14,648 bases of DNA, from the NCBI GenBank assembly GCA_009903905.1, contig WYEI01000007.1, positions 1-14,648 on the forward strand, written 5' to 3'. How positions within the stretch are numbered: the first letter of the stretch is position 1; each line of letters opens with the position of its first letter. The position numbers and the translations under genes are program-made. Below the pieces are notes generated by a model. That model was not told the DNA's origin. It did no database searches and was given only the letters and a program-made list of their open reading frames with translations. This DNA is from Pyrobaculum sp. GTDB taxonomy: Archaea > Thermoproteota > Thermoprotei > Thermoproteales > Thermoproteaceae. Shown one piece after another: positions 6,634 through 13,777 of this stretch.

Positions 6634-6905
6634 GCGAAAACGGAGGCGGCTGGCTGAAGCCAGCCGGCGTGTAGAGGAGGCCGGCGACATAAACATGTCA
6701 GAAACCATTTACAAATATAAAAACATGTAACGGCGAACTAGATGCTCAAGCCGCAGACAACAGGCGCCGCGCCTACGAGGCTCCACCAACGCCGCTTACG
6801 GCGTTAACCTTTGCCACTCTACGTAATGCCAACTAGTCGACGGTGGATATGTAGCCTCATGAGACTCCAAGAGGCAACTCCCAACCAGGTACGCCCTCGA
6901 AAATA
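6634..6905. other. Intergenic DNA before the far end of array 2
   Basis: This stretch holds a perfect hairpin, CGGCTGGC and GCCAGCCG around a TGAA loop (6647-6666). About 30 bases further on are two ACATGT sequences (near 6694 and 6723) around an AT-rich stretch. I see no supportable gene. Confidence 0.4.
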
Positions 6906-7064
6906 GTTTCAACCCTTCTTGAGATTCTGGGGCGATTCTCCACAGATACTGTTAGGGGCACATCCGCCGTTAGTTTCAACCCTTCTTGAGATTCTACAGC
7001 AAGTATGGAATCTATGAGACGAACGAATGGGGGGGCATGTGTTTCAACCCTTCTTGAGATTCTA
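6906..7064 (-). CRISPR. CRISPR array 2, three repeats and two spacers
   Basis: This array has the same 24-base repeat as array 1, on the minus strand, at 7041-7064, 6973-6996 and 6906-6929. The two leader-proximal copies are identical. The last copy has one change at its first base, as expected for an eroding terminal repeat. All three end in C, like the older repeats of array 1. The spacers are about 43-44 bases and differ from those of array 1. The leader lies to the right, so transcription runs left, toward array 1. Only two spacers suggest a young, shrunken or poorly active array. Confidence 0.95.
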
Positions 7065-7252
7065 CCGCTCGTGTGGTTGGTTGTTGTGGGTTTTTAAGTT
7101 TTTCTTTGGTTTTTTGTAGGTTCGGCGGTCGGTTTGAAGCTTCGCTTTACATTCATTTCACACAGCGTTGGGTAAAATCGACGCGCCATTCTTCGGCGCC
7201 CTGTAAAAGCGGAAGAAAGAAAAAAGCGGGTAAGGTACGCCATTCTTCGCAG
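7065..7252 (-). promoter_or_regulatory. CRISPR leader 2
   Basis: This is an inverted homologue of leader 1. On the plus strand it shows CGCCATTCTTCG twice (7184-7195 and 7238-7249, also 54 bases apart), the CGCTTTACATTCATTTCACA segment and the 34-base identical block at 7084-7117. The TATA-like box at 7090-7099 is centred about 31 bases from the first repeat. The bases nearest the repeat and the spacing DNA between the two short direct repeats differ from leader 1, which points to these elements being the conserved functional parts. Confidence 0.85.
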
Positions 7253-7268
7253 CGCCGAGCGCCGGGCT

Positions 7269-7487
7269 TTGGGCTTCGCTGGCGCCGCCTCGGCGATTGA
7301 CGCGACGGAGGCCGGGGCAGGCGCCGCGGAGGTCGTAAACGGCGTCGTAGCACTGCCCACGCTGGGCGTAGAGACGTGGCGGGCCGCCGTCAAAGAGACG
7401 GTATACGCTACGCGAGAGACCCAGTACGTGCGGGAGACCGTCAACTGGACTGGTCTGGGCGGCCTTCAGCTCCTCCAGCGGCTATAG
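7269..7487 (+). CDS. Small protein or 3' remnant of a lost gene
   Basis: A plus-strand frame starts at TTG and runs 72 codons, beginning LGFAGAASAIDATEAGAGAA and containing VKETVYATRETQYVRETVNW before ending LLQRL. The frame has the GC-rich third positions of real genes here, and its TAG ends at 7487, directly beside the TGA of mcrC at 7488. No ATG or promoter is seen. The frame is open upstream to 7176, but that part lies in the CRISPR leader. I do not recognise it. The best reading is the C-terminal end of a gene cut off when leader 2 came to lie next to it; an intact small gene is the alternative. Confidence 0.35.
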   Translation: MGFAGAASAIDATEAGAGAAEVVNGVVALPTLGVETWRAAVKETVYATRETQYVRETVNWTGLGGLQLLQRL

Positions 7488-8828
7488 TCACTCCAAACCG
7501 AGACAGCTGAAATCCACGTAGCCAGTCCGCGGGTCGGCTTTGCATATCGCTATCCTCCTCCCGTGGGATCTCCACGTCTTGCTCTCCCCGAGGTACGCCA
7601 TGGCGCCGGAGAGTTCTGGCTGTGAAAGCTCGACAGTATAGATGAGCAGCCGGCCGAGATCCTCCTCGGACACCTCCTCCTTATACTTCGCGTCGATTAC
7701 CAACGTCCTCCCGCCGGGGAGCTTCACCACGATATCAGGCCTTATATGTGCGCCGCCAGCCAGGCTCCGCAACTCGCTGCCATACTTAACGTCGTATTCA
7801 ACCTCTACATCATTGACAAATCTACCGCCGGCTTTCAAACTCAGACGCCCCGCAGGCTGTATGGCCCCCACGCGTTGTAGCACCTTAGCTAAAATCCATA
7901 ACTCGTAGAGCTTGTGCGTCGAGATGAGGTGAAGACGGTCTTCCCCACCCCTTTTCAGGAGGTGGCGATGTGCCCTATATGCTATATACAGATCAACGCC
8001 AGCAACTATCACAGGGTTGCCTCTGCCGGCCTCCCTAATCCTCATAAGGAGCTCCCGCGTTATCAACACGCCGCCGGTCTCAGGAAGCCGCTGCAAGACC
8101 ACTCTATGTGCAGAGATAAGACGACGGAGTTCCTCCGTCAACACGCCGACGCTAGACGTCTCGACGTCCCTAAACTCTTCGAATTTTTGAACTAGTGTCT
8201 CCAGGTCCCTCTTCACGGCCTCGTTTAAAGCTCTAAACACGGCGGCGGCACCGAGATCTTCCACGACCCTAACCCTAGAGAAGACCCCCATCGGCACGCC
8301 CCTCATCATAAACTTAGCTGTCTCAGCCACGTTGGGCTTCCCTACCACGCCTCCCGCCGTCACCAATAGCCTCTCCAACGAGAGAGGCCTAAACGTCGAT
8401 AAAAACTTCCACGACAACTCCAGTACGGCGAGGCTATACTCCACGGCGAGGGTATCCCCCCACCCAAGCGCCACGGCGGACGCCGCAACCCCCAGGGGAG
8501 AGCCCGCGCGTAAATACGTCGGTAGATTCCTAAAGACGGAAACGACGTCATCCAACATCATGCGAACCCCATCCCACCCAACCTTGGGCACCACCTCCAC
8601 CACGCCGCTGGGACATTCGATACGGCCTGCAAACCCGCTGAAGCGAGCCCACCCATCCCCAACCTCAGGCAGAGCAATGCCTGCCTCAGCAGGAGACGCC
8701 TCATAGACAGTTCTGAGCCACATAAAGATCCTATGTCTCAACTCCTTGACTGAGGACTGGACGCACTCAGCTAACTCCCCCAACTCGCCCAAATCATAAA
8801 CAACGTCCTCCTTAAGCTCACGGAACAT
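7488..8828 (-). CDS. mcrC: McrC, nuclease subunit of McrBC restriction
   Basis: This encodes 446 residues, the DNA-cleaving partner of McrB in a restriction system against modified DNA. Near residues 66-86 is GFAGRIECPSGVVEVVPKVG, the N-terminal block typical of McrC. The C-terminal half carries a PD-(D/E)XK nuclease: Glu309 in LYELW, Asp365 in HIRPDIVVK and Asp379-Ala-Lys381 in LVIDAKYKEE. All key residues are present, so the enzyme should be active. The ATG at 8828 overlaps the last 11 bases of mcrB, so the two subunits are made together. The stop abuts the stop of a short plus-strand frame. Base composition is near 57% GC by a hand count of one 60-base line (8401-8460). Confidence 0.88.
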   Translation of the reverse strand: MFRELKEDVVYDLGELGELAECVQSSVKELRHRIFMWLRTVYEASPAEAGIALPEVGDGWARFSGFAGRIECPSGVVEVVPKVGWDGVRMMLDDVVSVFRNLPTYLRAGSPLGVAASAVALGWGDTLAVEYSLAVLELSWKFLSTFRPLSLERLLVTAGGVVGKPNVAETAKFMMRGVPMGVFSRVRVVEDLGAAAVFRALNEAVKRDLETLVQKFEEFRDVETSSVGVLTEELRRLISAHRVVLQRLPETGGVLITRELLMRIREAGRGNPVIVAGVDLYIAYRAHRHLLKRGGEDRLHLISTHKLYELWILAKVLQRVGAIQPAGRLSLKAGGRFVNDVEVEYDVKYGSELRSLAGGAHIRPDIVVKLPGGRTLVIDAKYKEEVSEEDLGRLLIYTVELSQPELSGAMAYLGESKTWRSHGRRIAICKADPRTGYVDFSCLGLE

Positions 8829-10554
8829 TGAAGCCTTGACTTAGCTTTTCTACCAGCTCGGCAGAAGCTCTTAGCCCCCAGCCCCGTAACTTTTTTGCTA
8901 CCTCCGTTAATGTCTGTGCTGCTTGTCCCTCGCGGCCCTCTACCTGTACGTAACCTGCCAAGACGTCGAGTTGCGGTACGATATACGTGGCTACGGCAAA
9001 GTCGAGAAGATACAGCAACTTCCCCGGTGGCCAAACCCGCGGCTGACCGCCAGCGGCTTCACCTTGTGGCGCGTTGTCGGACGCCGCCAACTCATGGATA
9101 GCCTTTGCGGCAACTAGGAACCTCAAGGCGTCGGCCACGATGCCGGGAGTAACCTCCACGGGACACGTCTCACACTTACTGTAGCTCTTCAATACGTTAT
9201 TCATCTCCTCCACTATACACGCCAGGGGACCGTCTAGCGATATGCTTATCTGCTTCATCTCTTGTGTTTCGTCGGGACACGCAACCTCTACTTTTGGCGC
9301 GGAATTTTTGTTTTTACCATACCACTCATAAATATCGCCAAAAACCGTCGCGTAGTCGGGCGGCTTCGCTAGTTCAAAAATACTCAACGCCTTCTTCATA
9401 TCAATCTCCGACAATTTACACAGTTGCAACTCTCTATTTCTTGCGCTTCTACAAAACTCTCTCTCCTCATTTCCCGAATAAGTGAGGTTTCTAAACCTGG
9501 TGAAATCCACCACGGCGAAGCGCCTCCTCAGCGCAAAGCCGAGCCTCTGAAGAAGAGACCTATCGAAGCTGTTCATAGTGCCCAGAAGCCGAAAGGAGTA
9601 GGGAACCCTCAGCTTCTCGCCGCCAGCGTCTATAGGCTCGCCTCTGTGTTCCACATCGAGAAGGGTGAAGTACTCGCCGAGGGCCAGATCCAAGTTCGCC
9701 CTGTTAAGCTCGTCTATTACAACCCACAGGGGGCGCCCGCTTTCTAAGCCCCTCTTAACTGCCATGGTGAGAAAGCCGTCACGCCACCTCCCCTGGATGT
9801 CTAACCCTCCAATGACGTCGAAGACTGTCCACTCGGAGTTACCGGTCCTAAGCACGTAGTCGATCCCCAACTCCTTAAGAAGCTCACGGATGTAACTCGT
9901 CTTGCCAGAACCCGGCGGTCCCACGAGCAACAAGTTTTTACCTGCGATCAGCGACGCCAGAATGGCAAAGTCAAAGTTAGTTGCTGAAAGAGTGTAATAT
10001 ATTTTCTTCACAGCATGTCCGGAGAACACCGAAGAGAGGATGGATAAAGCCCACTCTCTGCGGATAGGGGTCAAATAACCCTGCACAATACTGCCCTTAA
10101 TCCGCTTAAGCACAGGAATTCTGTTTCTGATAACATCAATACTAATGCGGCTTCTCAACCATTTTATCACTTCTATTTCGACAAAAATAAATTCATCATA
10201 CTTATTAAATTCCTCTGAATAATAGTGATACCATAAGTTATAATAGTTTATAAATTCTTTATTTAATACAAAATCTGTCGGCAGAGGACATTTATCTAGG
10301 TCGTAAGACTTCAATTTATCCAGAAACTGATTACGACTTAAGAACTGGGGATTTCCCTTGACTCTCGAAAACGCCACAATGACTTGGCCCTGGGATTGAT
10401 GGATAGATTTACTTGACAAATAGTGGAAGACGCAATCACCTTCAGCTATACTCGCCATATGTGCCCAATTTTGCCCATTGGGACTCCACATGAATCCACA
10501 CGCGACGTGGTAAAGCTCTCTAGTAGATTCTATGAAAAACTCGTTACAATGCAT
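8818..10554 (-). CDS. mcrB: McrB-type AAA+ GTPase with N-terminal EVE-like domain
   Basis: This encodes 578 residues and is the motor and recognition subunit that drives McrC. Residues about 15-130 look like an EVE domain (PUA-like fold, reads modified cytosine): W23, W30, EGDCVFHYL at 38-46 and VEIEVIKW at 125-132. The AAA+ part has Walker A VGPPGSGKT at 211-219 and Walker B LWVVIDELNRANLD at 276-289. The McrB signature MNSFDRSL at 327-334 is followed by ALRRRF. The C-terminus is helical. mcrC overlaps its 3' end by 11 bases. Bases 10141-10320, the linker after the EVE-like part, are only about 28% GC by hand count, unlike the rest. GTP rather than ATP use is known for McrB, not shown here. 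Confidence 0.85.
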   Translation of the reverse strand: MHCNEFFIESTRELYHVACGFMWSPNGQNWAHMASIAEGDCVFHYLSSKSIHQSQGQVIVAFSRVKGNPQFLSRNQFLDKLKSYDLDKCPLPTDFVLNKEFINYYNLWYHYYSEEFNKYDEFIFVEIEVIKWLRSRISIDVIRNRIPVLKRIKGSIVQGYLTPIRREWALSILSSVFSGHAVKKIYYTLSATNFDFAILASLIAGKNLLLVGPPGSGKTSYIRELLKELGIDYVLRTGNSEWTVFDVIGGLDIQGRWRDGFLTMAVKRGLESGRPLWVVIDELNRANLDLALGEYFTLLDVEHRGEPIDAGGEKLRVPYSFRLLGTMNSFDRSLLQRLGFALRRRFAVVDFTRFRNLTYSGNEEREFCRSARNRELQLCKLSEIDMKKALSIFELAKPPDYATVFGDIYEWYGKNKNSAPKVEVACPDETQEMKQISISLDGPLACIVEEMNNVLKSYSKCETCPVEVTPGIVADALRFLVAAKAIHELAASDNAPQGEAAGGQPRVWPPGKLLYLLDFAVATYIVPQLDVLAGYVQVEGREGQAAQTLTEVAKKLRGWGLRASAELVEKLSQGFNVP

Positions 10555-10573
10555 ATTACTAGGCTTACATATA

Positions 10574-10586
10574 TTCTTAAATACAT
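10574..10586 (-). promoter_or_regulatory. TATA-like box of mcrBC
   Basis: On the minus strand GTATTTAAGAATA lies about 26 bases before the ATG at 10554, matching the leaderless pattern of the window. The same AT-rich core (CTTAAATAC on plus) could also serve a rightward transcript. Confidence 0.45.
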
Positions 10587-10610
10587 ACTCTGTTGTGGAA
10601 TAGTCTTATC

Positions 10611-10629
10611 CTCGACTAGTCGGGTCGAG
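10611..10629. repeat. Nested inverted repeat upstream of mcrB
   Basis: CTCGAC and GTCGAG form a six-base stem. Overlapping it is a perfect ten-base palindrome CGACTAGTCG at 10613-10622. It lies 57 bases upstream of the mcrB start codon, just outside the promoter, a suitable place for a repressor or activator site. Confidence 0.45.
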
Positions 10630-10687
10630 AAGTTTTGCTGACTTAAAGGTCCTTTTTTCTCGGATAGCTACTACTCAGAAAATCATA

Positions 10688-10703
10688 AGGCACCTAGGTG
10701 CCT
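10688..10703. repeat. Perfect 16-base palindrome
   Basis: AGGCACCTAGGTGCCT is identical on both strands with no spacer. It lies in the gap between mcrB and the next gene block, 134 bases upstream of the mcrB start. It may be a dimeric protein site or a terminal fragment of a lost element. Confidence 0.55.
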
Positions 10704-10899
10704 GCACTCTCATAGTAACCTTAGCACTGTCTGGTATTAACACACATCGTCATTTTGATGTAAGTAAAGGTTTTGATGAGTGCGAGAGGGCAACTCTTTC
10801 TCTAGTCAATAGGCTGAAGCTACTTGACAAGCCTGCGGCTAGTCTCGAGGAGTTGGAGAGCTACCTAACAGAGCTGTATCAAGAAATATCGTCAATAGC

Positions 10900-11877
10900 C
10901 TAGCAATATATCCGCCTTATCGTTCTGCCGTCTCTCCGCGTCTGCCCCTCTATTCTGCACCCTATCGCCGGCAGGGTCAGCGCTAGGGGGAGTAGGCGGT
11001 AGGGTATTGTCCACATGGCTTCGTTGCGGTAGGCTCCGTCTTTGAGCCTTTCGAGCTCTTCCTCGGCCGGGGTTTTGAGGCGGCGGGGGCAGTCCTCGGC
11101 GGCGGCCTTCAGCATGGCCTCGTAGGCCTCGATGCCGCTTTTGAAGCTCCTCCTCTCCTCGACCAGCCTCACGGCGAAGGCTCTTAGCCAGCATACTGGG
11201 TGCCCCGCCAGATGTGCCGAGTCCGGCGCGGCTAGAAGCCTCCGGGGGCTTACCTCTCTGTGGACGTCCGCGGCGGCGCAGACCTCCTCCACCTCGCATT
11301 TTTTGTATCTCTCCCGGAGGGTCTCTGCGACTGGCCTTGCGCAGTCTCTTGGCTTGAACTCGGCGAGGCAGCGGGCCGCGTCGGGGCCCAGGGCCTCCGC
11401 CAGCTTTTCGTTGGCGCGGCGCGCCGCTCCGGCGTGGGGCGCCCTCAGAAGCTCCTCGGCGGCGGCGTCCACGGCGGCGTCTTCAGCCAGCGGCTGGGCC
11501 TTCCTCCAGAGCTCGCTGAAGTGCTCCTCAACCTCCTTCAGCAGGGCTGGGGGCACCAGCGCAATGAAGTTCGCGGCGGCGGGGTTGCGGAGCCCGGCGG
11601 CGGTGAGGGGGGCGCCGCCCGTCGCCAGGCCCCTGGCGCCTATGTAGAGGTTGCCCGCGTGTCCTGGGTATATGCGGACGGCGTCGCGCCACTTCTCGTA
11701 CACCTCGCGGGGGACTGCGTAGTCCCCCACGACGACCCTCACCGCCCCTGCAGTCTTGGCGAGCTCCTCCAGCGCCTCCGCGTCCACAAAGCTGGTGACG
11801 GCGCTGAGACTCTCAGCGCCTATCTCAGCCAGGCACCTGACCAGCGGCCCGCAGAGGCGGAACTCTAGCCGGAACAT
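10900..11877 (-). CDS. Uncharacterised protein with degenerate phospholipase-D-like N-terminus
   Basis: This encodes 325 residues. Residues 20-110 follow the plan of a phospholipase-D-type nuclease half: LSAVTSFVDAEALEEL, then VRVVVGD, then GHAGNLYIG at 72-80, then GGAPLTAAGLRNP at 87-99. These match the pattern HxK..Y followed by GSxNLTxxGL, but the lysine is replaced by Asn76 and the serine by Ala, so catalysis is doubtful. The remainder is alanine- and glutamate-rich helix with several cysteines and ends RRIYC; I recognise nothing there. A TATA box sits about 24 bases before the ATG. It lies upstream of mcrBC on the same strand, so a defence role is possible but inferred from place only. 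Confidence 0.6.
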   Translation of the reverse strand: MFRLEFRLCGPLVRCLAEIGAESLSAVTSFVDAEALEELAKTAGAVRVVVGDYAVPREVYEKWRDAVRIYPGHAGNLYIGARGLATGGAPLTAAGLRNPAAANFIALVPPALLKEVEEHFSELWRKAQPLAEDAAVDAAAEELLRAPHAGAARRANEKLAEALGPDAARCLAEFKPRDCARPVAETLRERYKKCEVEEVCAAADVHREVSPRRLLAAPDSAHLAGHPVCWLRAFAVRLVEERRSFKSGIEAYEAMLKAAAEDCPRRLKTPAEEELERLKDGAYRNEAMWTIPYRLLPLALTLPAIGCRIEGQTRRDGRTIRRIYC

Positions 11878-11895
11878 ACAACCTCCGGCGCGGCC

Positions 11896-11905
11896 TTATA
11901 AAACT
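11896..11905 (-). promoter_or_regulatory. TATA box of the PLD-like gene
   Basis: On the minus strand TTTTATAAGG is centred about 24 bases before the ATG at 11877. The spacing again implies a leaderless message, and the sequence closely resembles the box at 907-916. Confidence 0.6.
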
Positions 11906-12039
11906 GTTGCACATAATACAGACGGTTGAAGATGTGCGCACCCCCTCCCGCCCACGCCAGGGCCCGCGGCTTTCAAGACGCCGCAGACCTGCGTCCACTA
12001 GATGCAACAACTCGACGGGGAGGGGCACATGTTAGGTAG

Positions 12040-12625
12040 GAGAAGGAGTCGTGAAGGGGGAGGGGCCTAGGACGCGTCTATACACCTCGTCGAGAAGCTT
12101 CTTGACATACTGAGGGTCTTACGTACGTCTTCCGCTCCGTGATTTTGCCGAGTTCCTGCGGCATTTTGCCGGCCTTGAGCACGTTGACCAGCGTATTAAA
12201 CATATCTCTGCTTACCTCAATCCTGAAGAGATCTGCACTTCCAACGCGGTGAAGAAGTAAAACTTGTAGCTACGGCGAGATGCAGTTATGTTGTTGTCAT
12301 GTGCGCCTCTCCAGAAACCTCAATGCAACAGAAAGCAACGTGCCGATGCCGTGCGGCCCATAGGTGCGTAACGCCGGGGTGTAGACTGCCCTCGGGAAGT
12401 AATCTATTGAGGTGTATGTCTGCGTCAGTATGTAGCCGTGTCTGGCCTAGGCGAGAAAAGCGCGGCACCTGGAGAAGATACGGGGCCTATGGGAAGTCCA
12501 TACAACAATAGCAATAGGCGGGACCAAGCCAAATAAGTGCGAGAGACGGCATAAGCTGTGGGAGCGTAGAGAGGGGTGGGGAGTTCGGGATACCTCTCGA
12601 CGTAGGCTCTGCCGAGCTTGTTGAA
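12040..12625 (-). pseudogene. Heavily eroded gene of unknown family
   Basis: Protein-like stretches can be followed on the minus strand in shifting frames. From 12625 to 12425 there are 66 open codons with FNKLGRAYVERYPELPTPLY and AWSRLLLLLYGLPIGP. From about 12446 to 12297 another frame gives HGYILTQTYTSIDYFPRAVY and ends LRFLERRT. From about 12240 to 12125 a third gives ADLFRIEVSRDMFNTLVNVL and PQELGKITERKTYV. A last shift gives YVKKLLDEVYRRVLGP near 12110-12060. Each piece has protein-like composition and no long frame joins them, so this is probably one gene with several frameshifts. It could be two neighbouring remnants. I do not recognise the family. Apart from this, 11906-12725 shows nothing I can support. 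Confidence 0.5.
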
Positions 12626-12725
12626 GCAAAGGCGGCTCTGCGGAAAGGAGAGGGGCGAAGGGCAGGTGGCGACAGCCGCGTCTCGCGTCCTTTGCGTGGG
12701 GAGGAGACTGTGAAGAACAGACTAA

Positions 12726-13679
12726 TTACGCGCGGAAGACTAGCGTAAATACGCCGCCTAGAGAGATTACGTCGCCTGGGTTTAGTTTGACTTCGCCGGC
12801 GCCTCTGACGTCGCGGCCGTTGACGTATGTGCCATATTGACTACCCAAATCCTCAATATACCAGCCATCAGTTTTCCTCCTAATAACAGCATGAGCTTCC
12901 GAGATGCGGTTAAGCCATGGGGCGTTGGGAAAAATCGAGGCAACCCAAGACCTACCCAAAACGGCGTCGCCTCTCAACTCCACCCGCGAACCATCGGGCA
13001 AGACGAGAAACGCCACAGAGGCAAACACAGGCGGCGGAGGCGGCGGAGCTGGATGCGTAGGTGTTGTTGAGGTCGAGTGAGGCAACCCCGTCGAGGTCTT
13101 CAGTTGAGAAATCCACCTCCATATAGAGTAAAGCCAGTAGAAATATAAAAACCCTACGGTAATCAGACTTATAATTATGTAAAACGTAGCGCTGTGCGGC
13201 TTAAAGCCGCCTACACCGCTTACAACTCTTATGAAATACAAGTCGCGGGTAAACACCTCAATGAGATACGCCCACGCCACGAACCAGACCAGCGCCAGTG
13301 CCAACACCCCCAGAGCCAGGGCGCCGAGGCCTAAGAATTTCCCAGCCTCTTCAGGGTTAATCATCGGCGCCCCTACGGCAGTGGGAAATGTGGATGCCGC
13401 TTGATGCCAGAGAAACACCGAGAGAACATCTATACCTACGCCAGCGAATATAAAAAGCCAAATGACGCTTGCGTATTCCCCGCCCAGCCAGATGTTGGCC
13501 AGCTTATCCCAAAACCTCCCCTTTAATCTTTCTACCTCTCGATAAGCTTGTAGAAGCACTACGCCCACCAGCACAGTTGAGGCTATGCTAAACGCAACCG
13601 ACGCAACTATTTGATCGACGAGGACGAGTCCTATCGATGCGGCGTAGAGTATCAACGCCAGGTAGATGTACAAAGTCAT
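12726..13679 (-). CDS. Membrane protein with C-terminal FHA domain
   Basis: This encodes 317 residues. Five hydrophobic segments lie near residues 3-22, 24-45, 70-91, 115-139 and 164-187. The last (FYIIISLITVGFLYFYWLYS) resembles DUF4234-type segments. A linker rich in Thr, Ser and Pro (STSTTPTHPAPPPPPP) leads to an FHA domain at about 220-317. This has LGRSW (Gly242-Arg243), ISEAHAVI (Ser260 and His263) and GSQYGTYVNGRDV, the standard residues for binding a phosphothreonine peptide. The protein probably recruits a phosphorylated partner to the membrane; a Ser/Thr kinase is not in the window. The start ATG at 13679 has a TATA box about 23 bases upstream. A damaged paralogue precedes it. Confidence 0.85.
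   Translation of the reverse strand: MTLYIYLALILYAASIGLVLVDQIVASVAFSIASTVLVGVVLLQAYREVERLKGRFWDKLANIWLGGEYASVIWLFIFAGVGIDVLSVFLWHQAASTFPTAVGAPMINPEEAGKFLGLGALALGVLALALVWFVAWAYLIEVFTRDLYFIRVVSGVGGFKPHSATFYIIISLITVGFLYFYWLYSIWRWISQLKTSTGLPHSTSTTPTHPAPPPPPPVFASVAFLVLPDGSRVELRGDAVLGRSWVASIFPNAPWLNRISEAHAVIRRKTDGWYIEDLGSQYGTYVNGRDVRGAGEVKLNPGDVISLGGVFTLVFRA
13005..13074. repeat. Direct repeat copy A, shared by the two membrane-protein genes
   Basis: This segment encodes the Thr/Pro linker and first strand of the FHA domain. It is closely repeated at 13717-13777, with a nine-base gap in the second copy where the proline run is shorter. It shows that the two genes are paralogues also at DNA level. 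Confidence 0.75.
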
Positions 13680-13695
13680 ATTTTAAACATCACGT

Positions 13696-13708
13696 AGATA
13701 TATAAAAG
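13696..13708 (-). promoter_or_regulatory. TATA box of the FHA membrane-protein gene
   Basis: On the minus strand TTTTATATATCT lies about 23-25 bases before the ATG at 13679. It sits inside the last codons of the broken paralogue. A similar sequence, CTACTTTTATATCT, recurs at about 13977-13990 inside that paralogue. Confidence 0.55.
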
Positions 13709-13716
13709 TAACGAAG

Positions 13717-13777
13717 GAGAAACGCCACAGAGACGAACACAAGCGGCGGGGCTAGATGCGTAGGCGTTGTTGAGGTC
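13717..13777. repeat. Direct repeat copy B
   Basis: This is the counterpart of 13005-13074, within the broken paralogue. The identity ends at GAGAAACGCC on its left side, exactly where the FHA-coding part should continue, marking the deletion or rearrangement joint. Confidence 0.75.

Larger units (their letters stand above)
10604..10903 (+). pseudogene. Start-less reading frame, probable gene remnant
   Basis: A plus-strand frame is open for 99 codons between TAG at 10601 and TAG at 10901. It has no ATG or GTG at all and one TTG only near its end. Its second half reads like a helical protein C-terminus: FDECERATLSLVNRLKLLDK followed by LEELESYLTELYQEISSIA. It therefore looks like the 3' end of a gene whose start has been lost. 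Its stop overlaps the stop of the converging gene in a shared CTAG. I do not recognise the family. It could instead use a rare start such as the ATA at 10664. Confidence 0.4.

Noticed and set aside
5266..7064. Nearby cas genes
   Set aside because: None of the frames in the window resembles Cas1, Cas2, Cas4, Cas6 or interference subunits.
10773..10815. Possible C/D box sRNA from TTGATGA and CTGA
   Set aside because: The spacing is too short for two guides and no internal D' and C' boxes are seen.
11132..11868. Plus-strand frames opposite the PLD-like gene
   Set aside because: Low-complexity Ala/Ser/Arg composition, overlapping each other, no promoter; shadows of the minus-strand gene.
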